A stretch of 64,000 nucleotides of DNA, taken from positions 6,697,501 through 6,761,500 of the forward strand of contig NZ_AP023262.1 in NCBI RefSeq assembly GCF_016756615.1, written 5' to 3'. The notes beneath the pieces are model-generated. The model saw nothing but the letters and a program-made list of their open reading frames with translations. It had not been told where the DNA came from and ran no database searches. Of the stretch, positions 42,210-51,112 are shown piece after piece. The translations under genes and the position numbers were made by a program. Numbering within the stretch: the stretch's first letter is position 1; every line of letters starts with the position of its first letter. This stretch comes from Mesorhizobium sp. L-8-3. Lineage in GTDB: Bacteria; Pseudomonadota; Alphaproteobacteria; Rhizobiales; Rhizobiaceae.

Positions 42210-42410
42210 TGAAAATTGACCCAGGCGACCCTCGCGGACCTTCTTGGGTCACGCCCTCGCGCCTCCGAAATCCTGAACCGCAGGCGGGCTCTGACAACGG
42301 AGATGATTTATCGGCTGAACCGTGAATGGCGTATCCCGGCCGAAATTCTCATTCAGCCCTACCATCTGGCTGCCGACGAGCCAAAAGAGGCAGCGCACCA
42401 GGAAAGGTGA
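42210..42410 (+). pseudogene. 3' remnant of a HigA-type antitoxin gene
   Basis: The frame after a TGA at 42210-42212 reads LTQATLADLLGSRPRASEIL and NRRRALTTEMIYRLNREWRI, then PAEILIQPYHL. This is the C-terminal part of an XRE-type HigA antitoxin (the LTQADLxxxLGSRSRASEVL helix-turn-helix). The first half of a usual 130-residue protein is absent, and no HigB toxin gene lies upstream. A gene relic. Confidence 0.6.
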
Positions 42411-42639
42411 GCATCCTATCGGCCGCCCACGGTCTTCCGCCACCCTCAAGGGAGATCACACTCGCCTTGCCAGATGCCGGTGCGGGTATCTCCTGCTGCT
42501 TCCTCTACCCGTGCGCGGGCGGCCTTGCTGTGCCAGTCCGCTCCAGACGCTCCGACGGTATCAAAGCTGTCATTCTATCTGCGTGTTCGAGCATCCGATC
42601 TTCCCGAAACCGGCCTTCACTTTCGGTCCGATGTTCTGA

Positions 42640-43845
42640 TCACGCGACCTTGGCGGTCTCCACCCCCAGACGGTCGAGGACGCGGTCGGCGATGGGGATG
42701 GCCGACGTGGCCGCCGGCGAGGGCGCGTTGCAGACATGCAGCATGCGCTCGGTCTCGATGAACAGGAAGTCGTGGACCAGCGTGCCGTCACGGGCGACGG
42801 CCTGGGCGCGGATGCCGGCTTTGTGCGGCAGGAGATCGGAGAGCTCGAGGCTCGGGCAATATTTGCGGCACTCGGCGAGGTAACCCGGCTTCCACAAGGA
42901 GTTGCGCAGTTCGGTCACCGCGGACTTCCTGTTGTTCAGCACCGTCTTCCAGAAACCGGGATACATGAGATAGTCGACGAGATCGGCCAGGTTGATGCCC
43001 AGCTTCCGATAGGTTTCCCGGCCGAAGCCGATCACAGCATTCGGCCCGACCGTCACGCTGCCGTCGATCGTCCGCGTGAGGTGGATGCCGAGGAAGGGCA
43101 GATCGGGATCCGGGATCGGATAGATGAGGTGGCGCACGACCTCGTTCTTCTCGCGAGGCAGGCGGAAATATTCGCCGCGGAAGGGCACGATCCGGTGGCT
43201 GATGGAAAGACCGGCCATGACCGCGAGCCGATCCGACTGGAGGCCGCCGCAGACGACGAGCTTCCGCGCCCGCCAGTTCCTGCCCGGCGACGACACGGTC
43301 ACGGCGTCGCCCTCCTCGCGGATGCCGGTCACCTTCGTGCCGAGCAGGATCTCGCCGCCGAGGCGCTCGATGGTCTTGCCCGTCGCCCGGCACACCTTGC
43401 CGTAGTCGACTATGCCGGTGGACGGCACGAACAGGGCGCCGAGGCCGGCAATGTTCGGCTCGCGCTCGGCGAGTTCGCCGGCGCTCACCGGGACCACCTC
43501 GATCTCATTGGCCGTGGAGCGCTCATAAAGCGCATTCATCCGCTGAACCTCCAGCGGATTGGTGGCGACGAGCAGCTTGCCGCAGACCTCGAAGGGAATG
43601 TCGTTGGCGGCACAGAATTCCTTGGTGGCCTCGGCGCCCCTGCGGCACAGCTCGGCCTTCAGGCTGCCGGGCGGATAATAGATGCCTGCATGGATGACGC
43701 CGCTGTTGTGGCCGGTCTGGTGCTCGCCCAGCCCGTTCTCCTTCTCGACGAGGAGCAGGCTCGAACCGGGGCGGCGCTCCAGTAGCCGCATCGCGGTCGA
43801 CAGCCCGACAATGCCGCCGCCGATCACGCAATAATCGTAGAGCAT
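42640..43845 (-). CDS. lhgO: L-2-hydroxyglutarate oxidase (LhgO)
   Basis: A 401-residue FAD-dependent oxidase of the DAO family. The FAD motif is YDYCVIGGGIVGLSTAMRLL at 3-22, with GEHQTGHNSGVIHAGIYYPP near 40-59, the conserved signature of LhgO and L2HGDH proteins, and PFLGIHLTRTIDG in the middle. It oxidises L-2-hydroxyglutarate to 2-oxoglutarate. No partner gene of glutarate breakdown (csiD/glaH) is nearby, so its pathway here is open. Confidence 0.92.
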   Translation of the reverse strand: MLYDYCVIGGGIVGLSTAMRLLERRPGSSLLLVEKENGLGEHQTGHNSGVIHAGIYYPPGSLKAELCRRGAEATKEFCAANDIPFEVCGKLLVATNPLEVQRMNALYERSTANEIEVVPVSAGELAEREPNIAGLGALFVPSTGIVDYGKVCRATGKTIERLGGEILLGTKVTGIREEGDAVTVSSPGRNWRARKLVVCGGLQSDRLAVMAGLSISHRIVPFRGEYFRLPREKNEVVRHLIYPIPDPDLPFLGIHLTRTIDGSVTVGPNAVIGFGRETYRKLGINLADLVDYLMYPGFWKTVLNNRKSAVTELRNSLWKPGYLAECRKYCPSLELSDLLPHKAGIRAQAVARDGTLVHDFLFIETERMLHVCNAPSPAATSAIPIADRVLDRLGVETAKVA

Positions 43846-44201
43846 GGATCCCTTCCGTGTCGCCCGGCCGTTTCATCCGACCATTCACCTGATGTCGTAA
43901 TAGCGCCGCGCCTATCGCGGCCGATCGGGACCTTAGAGCGGCGCAGCCACAAATGGAATCGGCTCCCGCCCCATCTGTTCGTCGGAGCATGGGCGCGGGC
44001 CGCCGCCGGAAAGATGGGCCGGATATCGATCTGGCCGAACTGGAAGGCCGGGCCTGAACCTCGCCATGGGGCGGCCGGTCGGCTAGGGATCGACCAAAGG
44101 CCGTCCCCAAGTCGCAGCGGCCTGCGACCAGAAGCCGGGTTGAGACCGGCCGCAACGAATGGTTCAAGTCGGCCAGCATTCGAACAGCACGAGGATTACA
44201 G
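43846..44201. other. Divergent promoter region, no gene seen
   Basis: About 355 bases between divergent lhgO and aminotransferase genes. No coding frame, RNA or clear operator was recognised. The last bases hold the GAGGAT ribosome binding site of the aminotransferase. Confidence 0.45.
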
Positions 44202-45593
44202 ATGACCGCCAGCCCGAATTCGGCAGAGGCCCGTGACATCGCCTATCAACTGCACAGCTACACCAATGCCCGGCTGCACCAGGAGCAGGGCCCGCTCGTC
44301 ATCCAGAAGGGCGACGGCGTCTATGTCGAGGACCTGCAGGGCAAGCGCTATATCGAGGCCATGGCGGGGCTGTGGAGCGTCGCGGTCGGCTTCTCCGAGC
44401 CGCGGCTGGCCGCCGCGGCGGCGAAGCAGATGGAGCGGCTGCCCTTCTACCACACCTTCACCAGCAAGTCGCATGGACCGGTCATCGACCTCGCGGAGAA
44501 GCTGGTGTCGATGGCGCCGGTGCCGATGTCCAAGGCCTATTTCACGAATTCCGGCTCGGAAGCCAACGACACGGCGCTGAAGCTCATCTGGTATCGCGCG
44601 AATGCGATGGGCCAGCCGCAGCGCAAGAAGGTGATCAGCCGCCAGCGCGCCTATCACGGCGTGACGATCGCTTCGGCAAGCCTGACCGGCCTGCCCAACA
44701 ACCATCGCTCGTTCGACCTGCCGCTCGCCAACATCATCCATGTCGGCTGCCCGCATTTCTGGCGCGAGGCCAAGCCGGGTGAGACCGAGCAGGATTTCTC
44801 GTCGCGGCTCGCGGCCGAGCTGGAAGAGACCATCCTCGCGGAAGGGCCCGAGACGATCGCCGCCTTCATCGGCGAGCCGGTCATGGGCGCCGGCGGCGTG
44901 GTCGTGCCGCCCGAAGGCTATTGGGAGAAGATCCAGGCGGTGCTCGCCAAATACGACATCCTGCTGGTCGCCGACGAGGTGATCTGCGGCTTCGGGCGGA
45001 CCGGCAACATGTTCGGCAGCCAGACCTTCGCGATCAAGCCCGACATCATGGTCTTCTCGAAGCAGATCTCCTCGTCCTACATGCCGATATCGGCGCTGCT
45101 GATCAACGATCGCGTGTTCGAGCCGATCGCGGACGAATCGAGCCGCATCGGCGTGCTCGGCCATGGGTTCACCGCCAGCGGCCATCCGGTCGCGGCGGCG
45201 GTGTCGCTGGAGAACCTGAAGATCATCGAGGAGCGCGACCTTGTCGGCAATGCGCGCGTGGTCGGCGCGCATCTGCAGAAGCGGCTGCGCGATCTTTCCG
45301 GCCATGAGCTTACCGGCGAGGTGCGCGGCGTGGGCCTGATCGCGGCGATCGAACTCGTCGGCGACAAGGAAAGCCGGCAGCCCTGGGGGGCGACGGGAGC
45401 GCTCGGATCGCTGGTCAACCGTTATCTGCAGGATCTTGGCGTGATCTCGCGCAATATGGGCGATGCGATCGCCTTCTCGCCGCCGCTCATCATCACCGAG
45501 CGCGAGGTCGATCTGGTCGTCGATCGCCTGACGGAAGCGATGGATCGTGCTGCGGTGGAGGTCCGGGCGAGCCGGACCGTGCCGGCCAAGTAG
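44202..45593 (+). CDS. Class III (omega-) aminotransferase
   Basis: A 463-residue pyridoxal phosphate enzyme. The family signature runs from LVADEVICGFGRTGNMFGSQ near 255-275 to the cofactor lysine in PDIMVFSKQISSSYMP (about residue 287). GSEANDTALKL near 120 and GHGFTASGHPVAAAV near 320 are typical of the omega-aminotransferase group. Likely substrates are beta-alanine, gamma-aminobutyrate, putrescine or a similar amine. It is followed after 20 bases by an SDR gene, probably in one operon, and is divergent from lhgO. Confidence 0.92.
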   Translation: MTASPNSAEARDIAYQLHSYTNARLHQEQGPLVIQKGDGVYVEDLQGKRYIEAMAGLWSVAVGFSEPRLAAAAAKQMERLPFYHTFTSKSHGPVIDLAEKLVSMAPVPMSKAYFTNSGSEANDTALKLIWYRANAMGQPQRKKVISRQRAYHGVTIASASLTGLPNNHRSFDLPLANIIHVGCPHFWREAKPGETEQDFSSRLAAELEETILAEGPETIAAFIGEPVMGAGGVVVPPEGYWEKIQAVLAKYDILLVADEVICGFGRTGNMFGSQTFAIKPDIMVFSKQISSSYMPISALLINDRVFEPIADESSRIGVLGHGFTASGHPVAAAVSLENLKIIEERDLVGNARVVGAHLQKRLRDLSGHELTGEVRGVGLIAAIELVGDKESRQPWGATGALGSLVNRYLQDLGVISRNMGDAIAFSPPLIITEREVDLVVDRLTEAMDRAAVEVRASRTVPAK

Positions 45594-45613
45594 ATCGAAG
45601 GAGCGGCCGCGCC

Positions 45614-46312
45614 ATGGCGAACCGAAGGCGCATCCTGATCGTCGGGGCGTCGCGCGGCCTCGGGCTCGGCCTTGCCAAGGAATATCTCGCGCGCGGCTGG
45701 GACGTCGTCGCGACCGCGCGCAACGAGACCGGAGAGGCCGCCCTCGCGGTCCTCGCGGGCGAGACTTCGGGAACACTGTCGGTCGAGCGGCTGGACATCT
45801 CGCGTCCCGACCAGGTGGCAGCGCTGCATGCAAGGCTGGCGGACGGCCGTCTCGACGTGCTCTTCGTCAATGCCGGCATTGCCGGAGATCCCGACGAGCC
45901 GGTCGAGGCGGTGGCCACGGACGAGTTCCAGCGGGTCATGACCACCAACGCCCTCGCCCCGCTCCGTCTGGTGGCCTCTTTCTGGACGCTGGTGAAGGAC
46001 AAGGGCACGATCGCGGTCATGTCGTCTGACATGGCCAGCGTCGGGGGGAACAATGGCGGCGGCTGGGAGGTCTATCGCGCCAGCAAGGCGGCGCTCAACC
46101 AGCTCATGAGGAGCTTCACCGCCCGTCACGCGGCCGACGGCAGGACCTATCTCCTGATGTCGCCGGGCTGGGTGCGGACCGACATGGGCGGTGGCAACGC
46201 GCCGCTCGACGTGGCGACCAGCGTTTGCGGCATCGCCGACACGATCGCACAGCGCGAGGGTTCGGGCGGACTGCATTTCGTCAACTGCCTGAACAAGCCG
46301 ATCCGGTGGTGA
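45614..46312 (+). CDS. Short-chain dehydrogenase/reductase
   Basis: A 232-residue classical SDR. The cofactor motif is LIVGASRGLGLGL near 9-21, with VNAGIAG (NNAG type) near 93 and the catalytic Tyr-Lys in YRASKAALNQL near 154-164. The C-terminal SPGWVRTDMGG is well conserved. An AAGGAG box lies before the ATG. It is probably cotranscribed with the aminotransferase and may reduce the aldehyde that it makes. Confidence 0.9.
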   Translation: MANRRRILIVGASRGLGLGLAKEYLARGWDVVATARNETGEAALAVLAGETSGTLSVERLDISRPDQVAALHARLADGRLDVLFVNAGIAGDPDEPVEAVATDEFQRVMTTNALAPLRLVASFWTLVKDKGTIAVMSSDMASVGGNNGGGWEVYRASKAALNQLMRSFTARHAADGRTYLLMSPGWVRTDMGGGNAPLDVATSVCGIADTIAQREGSGGLHFVNCLNKPIRW

Positions 46313-46350
46313 GGCAAAGGCCCTGCTGCCGGTTCCAACGCCGCTTCGGC

Positions 46351-46381
46351 TCGTCGCAAATATTGACAATATATGCGACGA
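46351..46381. promoter_or_regulatory. 31-bp palindromic operator of the toxin-antitoxin genes
   Basis: The sequence 46351-46381 is a near-perfect palindrome: TCGTCGCA at the left, TGCGACGA at the right, ATATTG and CAATAT inside, with one mismatched pair at the ninth position. It contains TTGACA (46363-46368), a good -35 element, so binding would block transcription of the antitoxin gene at 46418. This fits autorepression by the ParD/ParE complex. Confidence 0.7.
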
Positions 46382-46417
46382 CGCTCATTGTCCCCCACAG
46401 AGTGAAAGGGCTGGGCC

Positions 46418-46678
46418 ATGACCGCAGACAGTAGCATTCATGTCCGGGTTGGCGGACAGCTGCGGGTGCATCTCCAGCAGCAAATCGGCGAGAACGGCCT
46501 CTATGAGAATGCGAGCGAGTACATTCGCGCGCTGATTCGGCGTGACTTGCAGACCCGTAACGAAGCTTGGGACTGGCTCAGGAAGCAGATCGAGCCAGGC
46601 ATGAGGGCCGACGAGAGCGAATTCAAGGCCGTGTCGGCCGAGGATGTCATACGACGTAACCAAAACCGAACCCGATAG
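46418..46678 (+). CDS. ParD-like (CopG/RHH) antitoxin
   Basis: An 86-residue antitoxin. The ribbon-helix-helix part is SIHVRVGGQLRVHLQQQI with ASEYIRALIRRDLQ near 33-46, and the C-terminal half is charged and probably wraps the toxin. It precedes the toxin gene by two bases, the usual ParDE order. It should neutralise the toxin and, with it, repress the promoter through the 31-bp palindrome. Confidence 0.88.
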   Translation: MTADSSIHVRVGGQLRVHLQQQIGENGLYENASEYIRALIRRDLQTRNEAWDWLRKQIEPGMRADESEFKAVSAEDVIRRNQNRTR

Positions 46679-46680
46679 GC

Positions 46681-47037
46681 ATGGCGGGATTTCTGTTTTA
46701 CCCGCCGGCGGATGCCGCGCAGGATCGCATCTGGCAGGAAACCGTCGCGAAATGGGGCGAAGCGCAGGCCACCCGTTACATCCGGGGCCTGCACGTGCAC
46801 CTGCAAACCCTCTCGGAAACGCCCGCCCTCTGGCGGAAATTGCCCGGCAATCTCGCGGTTCCGGCCGACCTCAAGCTAGATGCCTATTTCAGCCATTACG
46901 AACGTCACTATGTGTTCTTCCGCAAGCTCTCGGGCGACCGGATCGGTGTGCTGAGCCTCCTGCACGACCGAATGGACGTGCCGGTGCGCTTGGCCGAGGA
47001 CCTTCAGGCGTTGAGTTCCCGCCAGATAGACGAATAA
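46681..47037 (+). CDS. RelE/ParE-family toxin
   Basis: A 118-residue protein of the RelE/ParE fold. Seen are AAQDRIWQETVAKWGEAQA in the first helix hairpin, LSETPALWRKLP, and the strand pair SHYERHYVFFRKLSGDRIGV with LLHDRMDVPVRL. It is longer than average for ParE. ParE proteins poison gyrase, while RelE proteins cut mRNA; the sequence does not decide between them. It is cotranscribed with the antitoxin. Confidence 0.87.
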   Translation: MAGFLFYPPADAAQDRIWQETVAKWGEAQATRYIRGLHVHLQTLSETPALWRKLPGNLAVPADLKLDAYFSHYERHYVFFRKLSGDRIGVLSLLHDRMDVPVRLAEDLQALSSRQIDE

Positions 47038-47125
47038 TCTCCCGGCCTTCCTTTCTGGTGCTTCGGCGCGGCCGCTTCAGCGGGCGCTCCCCGACGGCGG
47101 GATTCCATCGCCGGGGAAGGCACCA

Positions 47126-47400
47126 TCATTCCTCCCGGAGGAAGATGCGGTCGAGGAAAGCGAGCAACTCGGCATTGAATTGAGCCGGCCTCTTCAGCGG
47201 CGCAGAGTGACTGACGTCAGGCAGGATCAGCAGTTCCGCCCCAGGGATGCCCTGCGCGAGATATCTCGCGTAATCGATCCTAATGATCCGGCCCCTTGGT
47301 GAGGTTGCCCTCGTAGAATGCAATCCACGCCGTGCTGCCGAATTGCGGGTGGGGTCGCCGAAACCCCAGGAATGGACATCACCCTTGTTTGGCCGCTCCC
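47126..47400 (-). pseudogene. C-terminal remnant of an alpha/beta hydrolase gene
   Basis: About 50 codons ending at 47126 read IDYARYLAQGIPGAELLILP and DVSHSAPLKRPAQFNAELLA, the C-terminal end of an alpha/beta hydrolase with the catalytic His in VSHSAP. Just upstream another frame reads WIAFYEGNLTKGPDH and hits a stop, so a frameshift lies near 47285. The nucleophile and the body of the protein are gone. It lies between the toxin gene and the amidohydrolase gene. Confidence 0.68.
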
Positions 47401-48266
47401 AACCCAAGCAGCTTCATCGCGTTCTGCTTGAGGATAAGAGGACGCACCTCGGGCTTGATGTCGATCTTCTCGAAGTCGGCGAGCCAGCGATCGGGCGTGA
47501 TCACCGGCCAGTCGGAGCCGAACAGCACCTTGTGCCTGAGAAGCGTGTTGCAATAGCGCACGAGGATCTCGGGGAAATATTTCGGCGACCAGCCGGACAG
47601 GTCGATATAGACGTTGGGCTTGTGCGTGGCGACGGCCAGCGCCTCCTCCTGCCAGGGGAAGGAGGGATGGGCGAGGATGATGGGCATATCGGGGAAATCC
47701 GTCGCCACGTCGTCGAGATACATCGGATTGGAGTATTTCAGGCGGATGCCGTTGCCGCCCGGCATGCCGGCCCCCACCCCGGTCTGGCCGGTATGGAAAA
47801 GCGCGGGCACGCCGGCCTCGGCGATCGCCTCGTAGAGCACATAGGCCGAGCGGTCGTTGGGGTAGAATCCCTGCATGGAAGGGTGGAACTTGAAGCCGCG
47901 AATGCCGAAGCTCTCGACCAGGCGCCTCGCCTCGCGGGCGCCGAGCCTGCCCTTGGCCGGATCGATCGAGGCGAAGGGAATGAGCACGTCGCTGTTTTCG
48001 GCGGCGAGCTCGGCCATCTCCTCGTTCTTGTAGCGGCGGAAGCCGGTCTCCCGCTCCGCATCGACGGGAAAGATCACGCAGGCGATGTTGCGCTCGCGAT
48101 AGTAGGCGGCCGTCTCCGGAACCGTCGGCGGATGGGCGTGCGGTGACTTGAAATATTTCGCCATCGCCGCCTGGAAATCGTCGTAGCCGTCGTCGGGATG
48201 CGTGCCGCAGGGCTCCTCGGCATGGGTGTGGATATCTATGGCGACAACGTCGTCGGGGTTGATCAT
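47379..48266 (-). CDS. Amidohydrolase (TIM-barrel metal-dependent hydrolase)
   Basis: A 295-residue amidohydrolase of the Amidohydro_2 type. The metal motif HxH is in VAIDIHTHAEEP near 8-19. Further ligands are in GIRGFKFHPSMQGFY, ALFHTGQTG, IILAHPSFPW and the Asp in VLFGSDWPV near 253-261. Relatives hydrolyse lactones or decarboxylate aromatic acids (4-sulfomuconolactone hydrolase, gamma-resorcylate decarboxylase). It lies 18 bases after the feruloyl-CoA synthase gene and is probably part of that operon. Confidence 0.9.
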   Translation of the reverse strand: MINPDDVVAIDIHTHAEEPCGTHPDDGYDDFQAAMAKYFKSPHAHPPTVPETAAYYRERNIACVIFPVDAERETGFRRYKNEEMAELAAENSDVLIPFASIDPAKGRLGAREARRLVESFGIRGFKFHPSMQGFYPNDRSAYVLYEAIAEAGVPALFHTGQTGVGAGMPGGNGIRLKYSNPMYLDDVATDFPDMPIILAHPSFPWQEEALAVATHKPNVYIDLSGWSPKYFPEILVRYCNTLLRHKVLFGSDWPVITPDRWLADFEKIDIKPEVRPLILKQNAMKLLGLGAAKQG

Positions 48267-48284
48267 CGGTCTCTCCTCGTGAAC

Positions 48285-50135
48285 TCAGGCGACCAGGACG
48301 CGCGGCGAATAGGGCTTTGAGTAGAGTTCCTCGACAAGATCGCACCGGTTGGCGAGCACGGCCATCTGGCTGATCGTGCCCTTGTCGGTGAGCTCGCCGC
48401 GGTCGATGTCGGGCGGCGCGGCAAGAAGCAGCGCGCGGGCGGCACGATTGGACGAGCCCGTCGCGGCCTTCGCCGCAGCGGCGAGCTTTTCCCGGAAAAC
48501 CGCACGAACCCTCTGATCGGCAAGCAGCGCTTCGCCGGAAAGGCCTGGCGCGACGGGCGCCAGCGCCTGGAAATCGGGAAAGATCAGGAGGGTGATGTCG
48601 TCCCGGTTCAAGCCGGCGACGATCACGTCGCGGGCAAACGGCGCGAAACGGGAAACGAGATCGGCGCGCAGCGGGCCGACGCTCACCCACGTACCGGAGG
48701 AGAGCTTGAAATCCTCATTGATGCGCCCGTCGAAGACATAACCCTTGGCGGGATCGGCCTCGTCGGCCAACCGCAGCGCATCGCCGAGACGATAGTAGCC
48801 TTCGCCGTCGAAGGCAGCCGAAGACAGCTCCGGCTCGCGCCAATAGCCCGGCGTGACGCTGGGCGCCCTCACCCGCGCCTCCATCTTGCCGTTGACGGGC
48901 ACCAGCTTCAGCTCGACACCGGGAACGGGAAGACCGACACGCGCCGCGCCGGCGTGTTCGAGGTCGCAGACCATGGCGAAGGGCGCGGTCTCGGTGGCGC
49001 CGAGCCCTGTCAGGATCGGAATCCGGCGGCCGATGGTCTGCACGGCAAGATCCTCCATGGCCTTCCAGACCACGGGGGAAATGCCGGCGCCGGCGAAGAA
49101 CAGCATCTTGAGCCGCGAGAAGAACTGCTCGCGAAGGGTGTCGTCCGCCTCGAGGCGCGGAACGAGTTCCTCGAACCCTTTCGGCACATTGAAATAGATG
49201 GTGGGCGCGATCTCGCGCAGATTGCGCAACGTTTCCGGAATGCCGGCCGGCGTCGGCTTGCCGCCGTCGATGTAGAGCGAACCGCCATTGTAGAGCACCA
49301 GCCCGCAATTATGGCTGCCGCCGAAGACGTGGTTCCAGGGCAGCCAGTCGATCAGCACCGGCGGCTCGTCCTTCACGAAGGCGAGGGTTTCGCGCAGCAT
49401 CACCTGGTTGGAGCAGAGCATGCGCTGCGTCGTGACGACGCCCTTCGGATTGCCTGTCGAACCTGAAGTATAGAGGAACTTGGCAATCGTATCGGGCCCC
49501 ACCATCCGGTGTGCGGTCTCCGCAGCGTCGCCGGCTTGCGTCGCCAGGAGATCGGAAAAGGGCGTCGCCGCCCGATGCCACTCAGGCTTGCTCAGCACGA
49601 CCTCGGCATCGGCGGGAACCACCGCCTCGAGCGCAAGACCATAGGCCTCCGCATTTGCCGCGAAGACGAGACCCGGCGTCAGCTTGCCCATGATGTAGCG
49701 AAGCTTGTCAAAGTCGGTCGAGACCGTCGAATAGGCAGGCGAGATGGCGGCGAAGGGAATGCCGGCATAAAGGCAGCCCAACACCAGCATTGCGTGGTCG
49801 AGGTCATTGCCCGACAGGATCGCCACCGGCCGCTCCGCCGAAAGCCCGCGCGCCACGAGTGCCGAAGCGACGGCTCGCGCATGCGCCAATGCCTGACCGT
49901 AGGTGATCTCGCGCCAGCCGCCGGCGGGCTCGCGTTCGGCCATGTAGACGCGGTCGGGCGCAACCTCCGCCCAATGAACGAGCCGATCGGTCAGCCTGTC
50001 GGGATAGGACGGCAACGGCTTCGTCGGCCTGACATGGACGACGCCGTCCGGCCCATATGTGAAGTCGACGCTGTTCCTGCCGAGCGACACCGGCAGCCAG
50101 CCGGGATCTCCACCTTGCGTTCTCTTGTCCAGCAT
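48285..50135 (-). CDS. Feruloyl-CoA synthase (AMP-binding ligase)
   Basis: A 616-residue acyl-CoA ligase. The AMP motif is FLYTSGSTGNPKGVVTTQ near 188-205, with DWLPWNHVFGGSHN, LTGLGATETAPFA and YYRLGDALRLAD. Length and motifs fit feruloyl-CoA synthase, which activates ferulate, p-coumarate and related hydroxycinnamates with CoA. The start at 50135 (MLDKRTQGG) is set after an upstream ATG without support. With the enoyl-CoA hydratase and MarR genes it forms a hydroxycinnamate module. Confidence 0.88.
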   Translation of the reverse strand: MLDKRTQGGDPGWLPVSLGRNSVDFTYGPDGVVHVRPTKPLPSYPDRLTDRLVHWAEVAPDRVYMAEREPAGGWREITYGQALAHARAVASALVARGLSAERPVAILSGNDLDHAMLVLGCLYAGIPFAAISPAYSTVSTDFDKLRYIMGKLTPGLVFAANAEAYGLALEAVVPADAEVVLSKPEWHRAATPFSDLLATQAGDAAETAHRMVGPDTIAKFLYTSGSTGNPKGVVTTQRMLCSNQVMLRETLAFVKDEPPVLIDWLPWNHVFGGSHNCGLVLYNGGSLYIDGGKPTPAGIPETLRNLREIAPTIYFNVPKGFEELVPRLEADDTLREQFFSRLKMLFFAGAGISPVVWKAMEDLAVQTIGRRIPILTGLGATETAPFAMVCDLEHAGAARVGLPVPGVELKLVPVNGKMEARVRAPSVTPGYWREPELSSAAFDGEGYYRLGDALRLADEADPAKGYVFDGRINEDFKLSSGTWVSVGPLRADLVSRFAPFARDVIVAGLNRDDITLLIFPDFQALAPVAPGLSGEALLADQRVRAVFREKLAAAAKAATGSSNRAARALLLAAPPDIDRGELTDKGTISQMAVLANRCDLVEELYSKPYSPRVLVA

Positions 50136-50263
50136 GTCCGGCCCTCCCTGCCGTCCCAAGCAGACATTCCTTGGCAAGCCAACGAATGGTCTGCTCAGGC
50201 CTTTGTTTTGTTGCAGATTCTTGTCGGAAAACCGTGGGACACGTTTCCGGAATCTGCTTTGGC

Positions 50264-51070
50264 CTAACCTCTATGGGAAATCTTCGGCGCTCTTTTGGCG
50301 AGAAAGTCCTGCAATCGCTGCTTGGCCTCCCGGTCGTCCTGAGCGATGGAAGAAAGCAGCGCCTCCACCAGATAACCTGTCGAGCGGTCGGCATCCGCGA
50401 TGCGCGGCAGCCCATGTATCAGGGCGAAATTGGTCATCGTCGCATTGCGTGCGACCGCCGCGGCGAGTTCGAATGCCTTGGCTTCCGCCTTGCCGGGCTC
50501 GACCAGATAGTGCGACAGGCCGAGCCGCTCGCCCTCCTCCGCCGAAAGCGTGCGGCCGGTCAGCATCATCTCCATCATGCGCGAGGTGCCGATGAGCCGC
50601 GGCAGCCTGACGGAACCGCCGCCGCCCACATAGATGCCGCGCTGACCCTCGGGCAGCGCGTAATAGGCCGTGCGGTCGGCGACGCGCACATGGGTGGCGC
50701 TGGCGAGTTCCATGCCGCCGCCGATGACGGCCCCATGCAGCGCGGACACGACCGGCACGGGACCGAACTCGATCGCCTCGGTGACGCGGTGCCACATGCG
50801 CGAATGCTGGATGGCTTGTGGAATCTCGGTTTCGACCAGGTCCGAGAGGTCGAGGCCGGCGCAGAAATGCTCGCCCTCGCCGAGCAGCACGGCCACCTTC
50901 ACCGCGCTCGGGAAGGACGCGAAGGCATCTTCCAGAGCAAGCATGGAGGCTTCGTTCAGCGCATTGCGCTTGCGCGGTCGCGTCAGGCGCACGACCGCGA
51001 TCGCGTCCACGATCTCGACGGTGACGGGTCGTTCGTCCGGTATCTTCACTGTGTTCGCTCGATCAGCCAT
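50264..51070 (-). CDS. Enoyl-CoA hydratase/isomerase (crotonase)
   Basis: A 268-residue crotonase. The oxyanion-hole segments are HFCAGLDLSDL near 68-78 and ALHGAVIGGGMELASA near 109-124, and the active-site region has YALPEGQRGIYVGGGG. With the neighbouring feruloyl-CoA synthase it would hydrate, or hydrate and cleave, cinnamoyl-CoA intermediates. No aldehyde dehydrogenase gene is adjacent, so whether it has the lyase activity of feruloyl-CoA hydratase/lyase is open. Confidence 0.9.
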   Translation of the reverse strand: MADRANTVKIPDERPVTVEIVDAIAVVRLTRPRKRNALNEASMLALEDAFASFPSAVKVAVLLGEGEHFCAGLDLSDLVETEIPQAIQHSRMWHRVTEAIEFGPVPVVSALHGAVIGGGMELASATHVRVADRTAYYALPEGQRGIYVGGGGSVRLPRLIGTSRMMEMMLTGRTLSAEEGERLGLSHYLVEPGKAEAKAFELAAAVARNATMTNFALIHGLPRIADADRSTGYLVEALLSSIAQDDREAKQRLQDFLAKRAPKISHRG

Positions 51071-51074
51071 TATT

Positions 51075-51089
51075 GTTATGTGTTATAAC
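51075..51089. promoter_or_regulatory. Candidate MarR operator at the crotonase promoter
   Basis: GTTATGTGTTATAAC, with arms GTTAT and ATAAC around five bases, lies five bases upstream of the crotonase start. Similar sites are at 51652-51666 and, more weakly, 56612-56625. A binding site for the MarR regulator is likely. Confidence 0.5.
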
Positions 51090-51112
51090 TAAACTGCAAA
51101 TCTCGCAACCCC

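Noticed and set aside
47227..48690. 487-codon minus-strand frame
   Set aside because: It is an out-of-frame reading of the amidohydrolase and the end of the feruloyl-CoA synthase gene.
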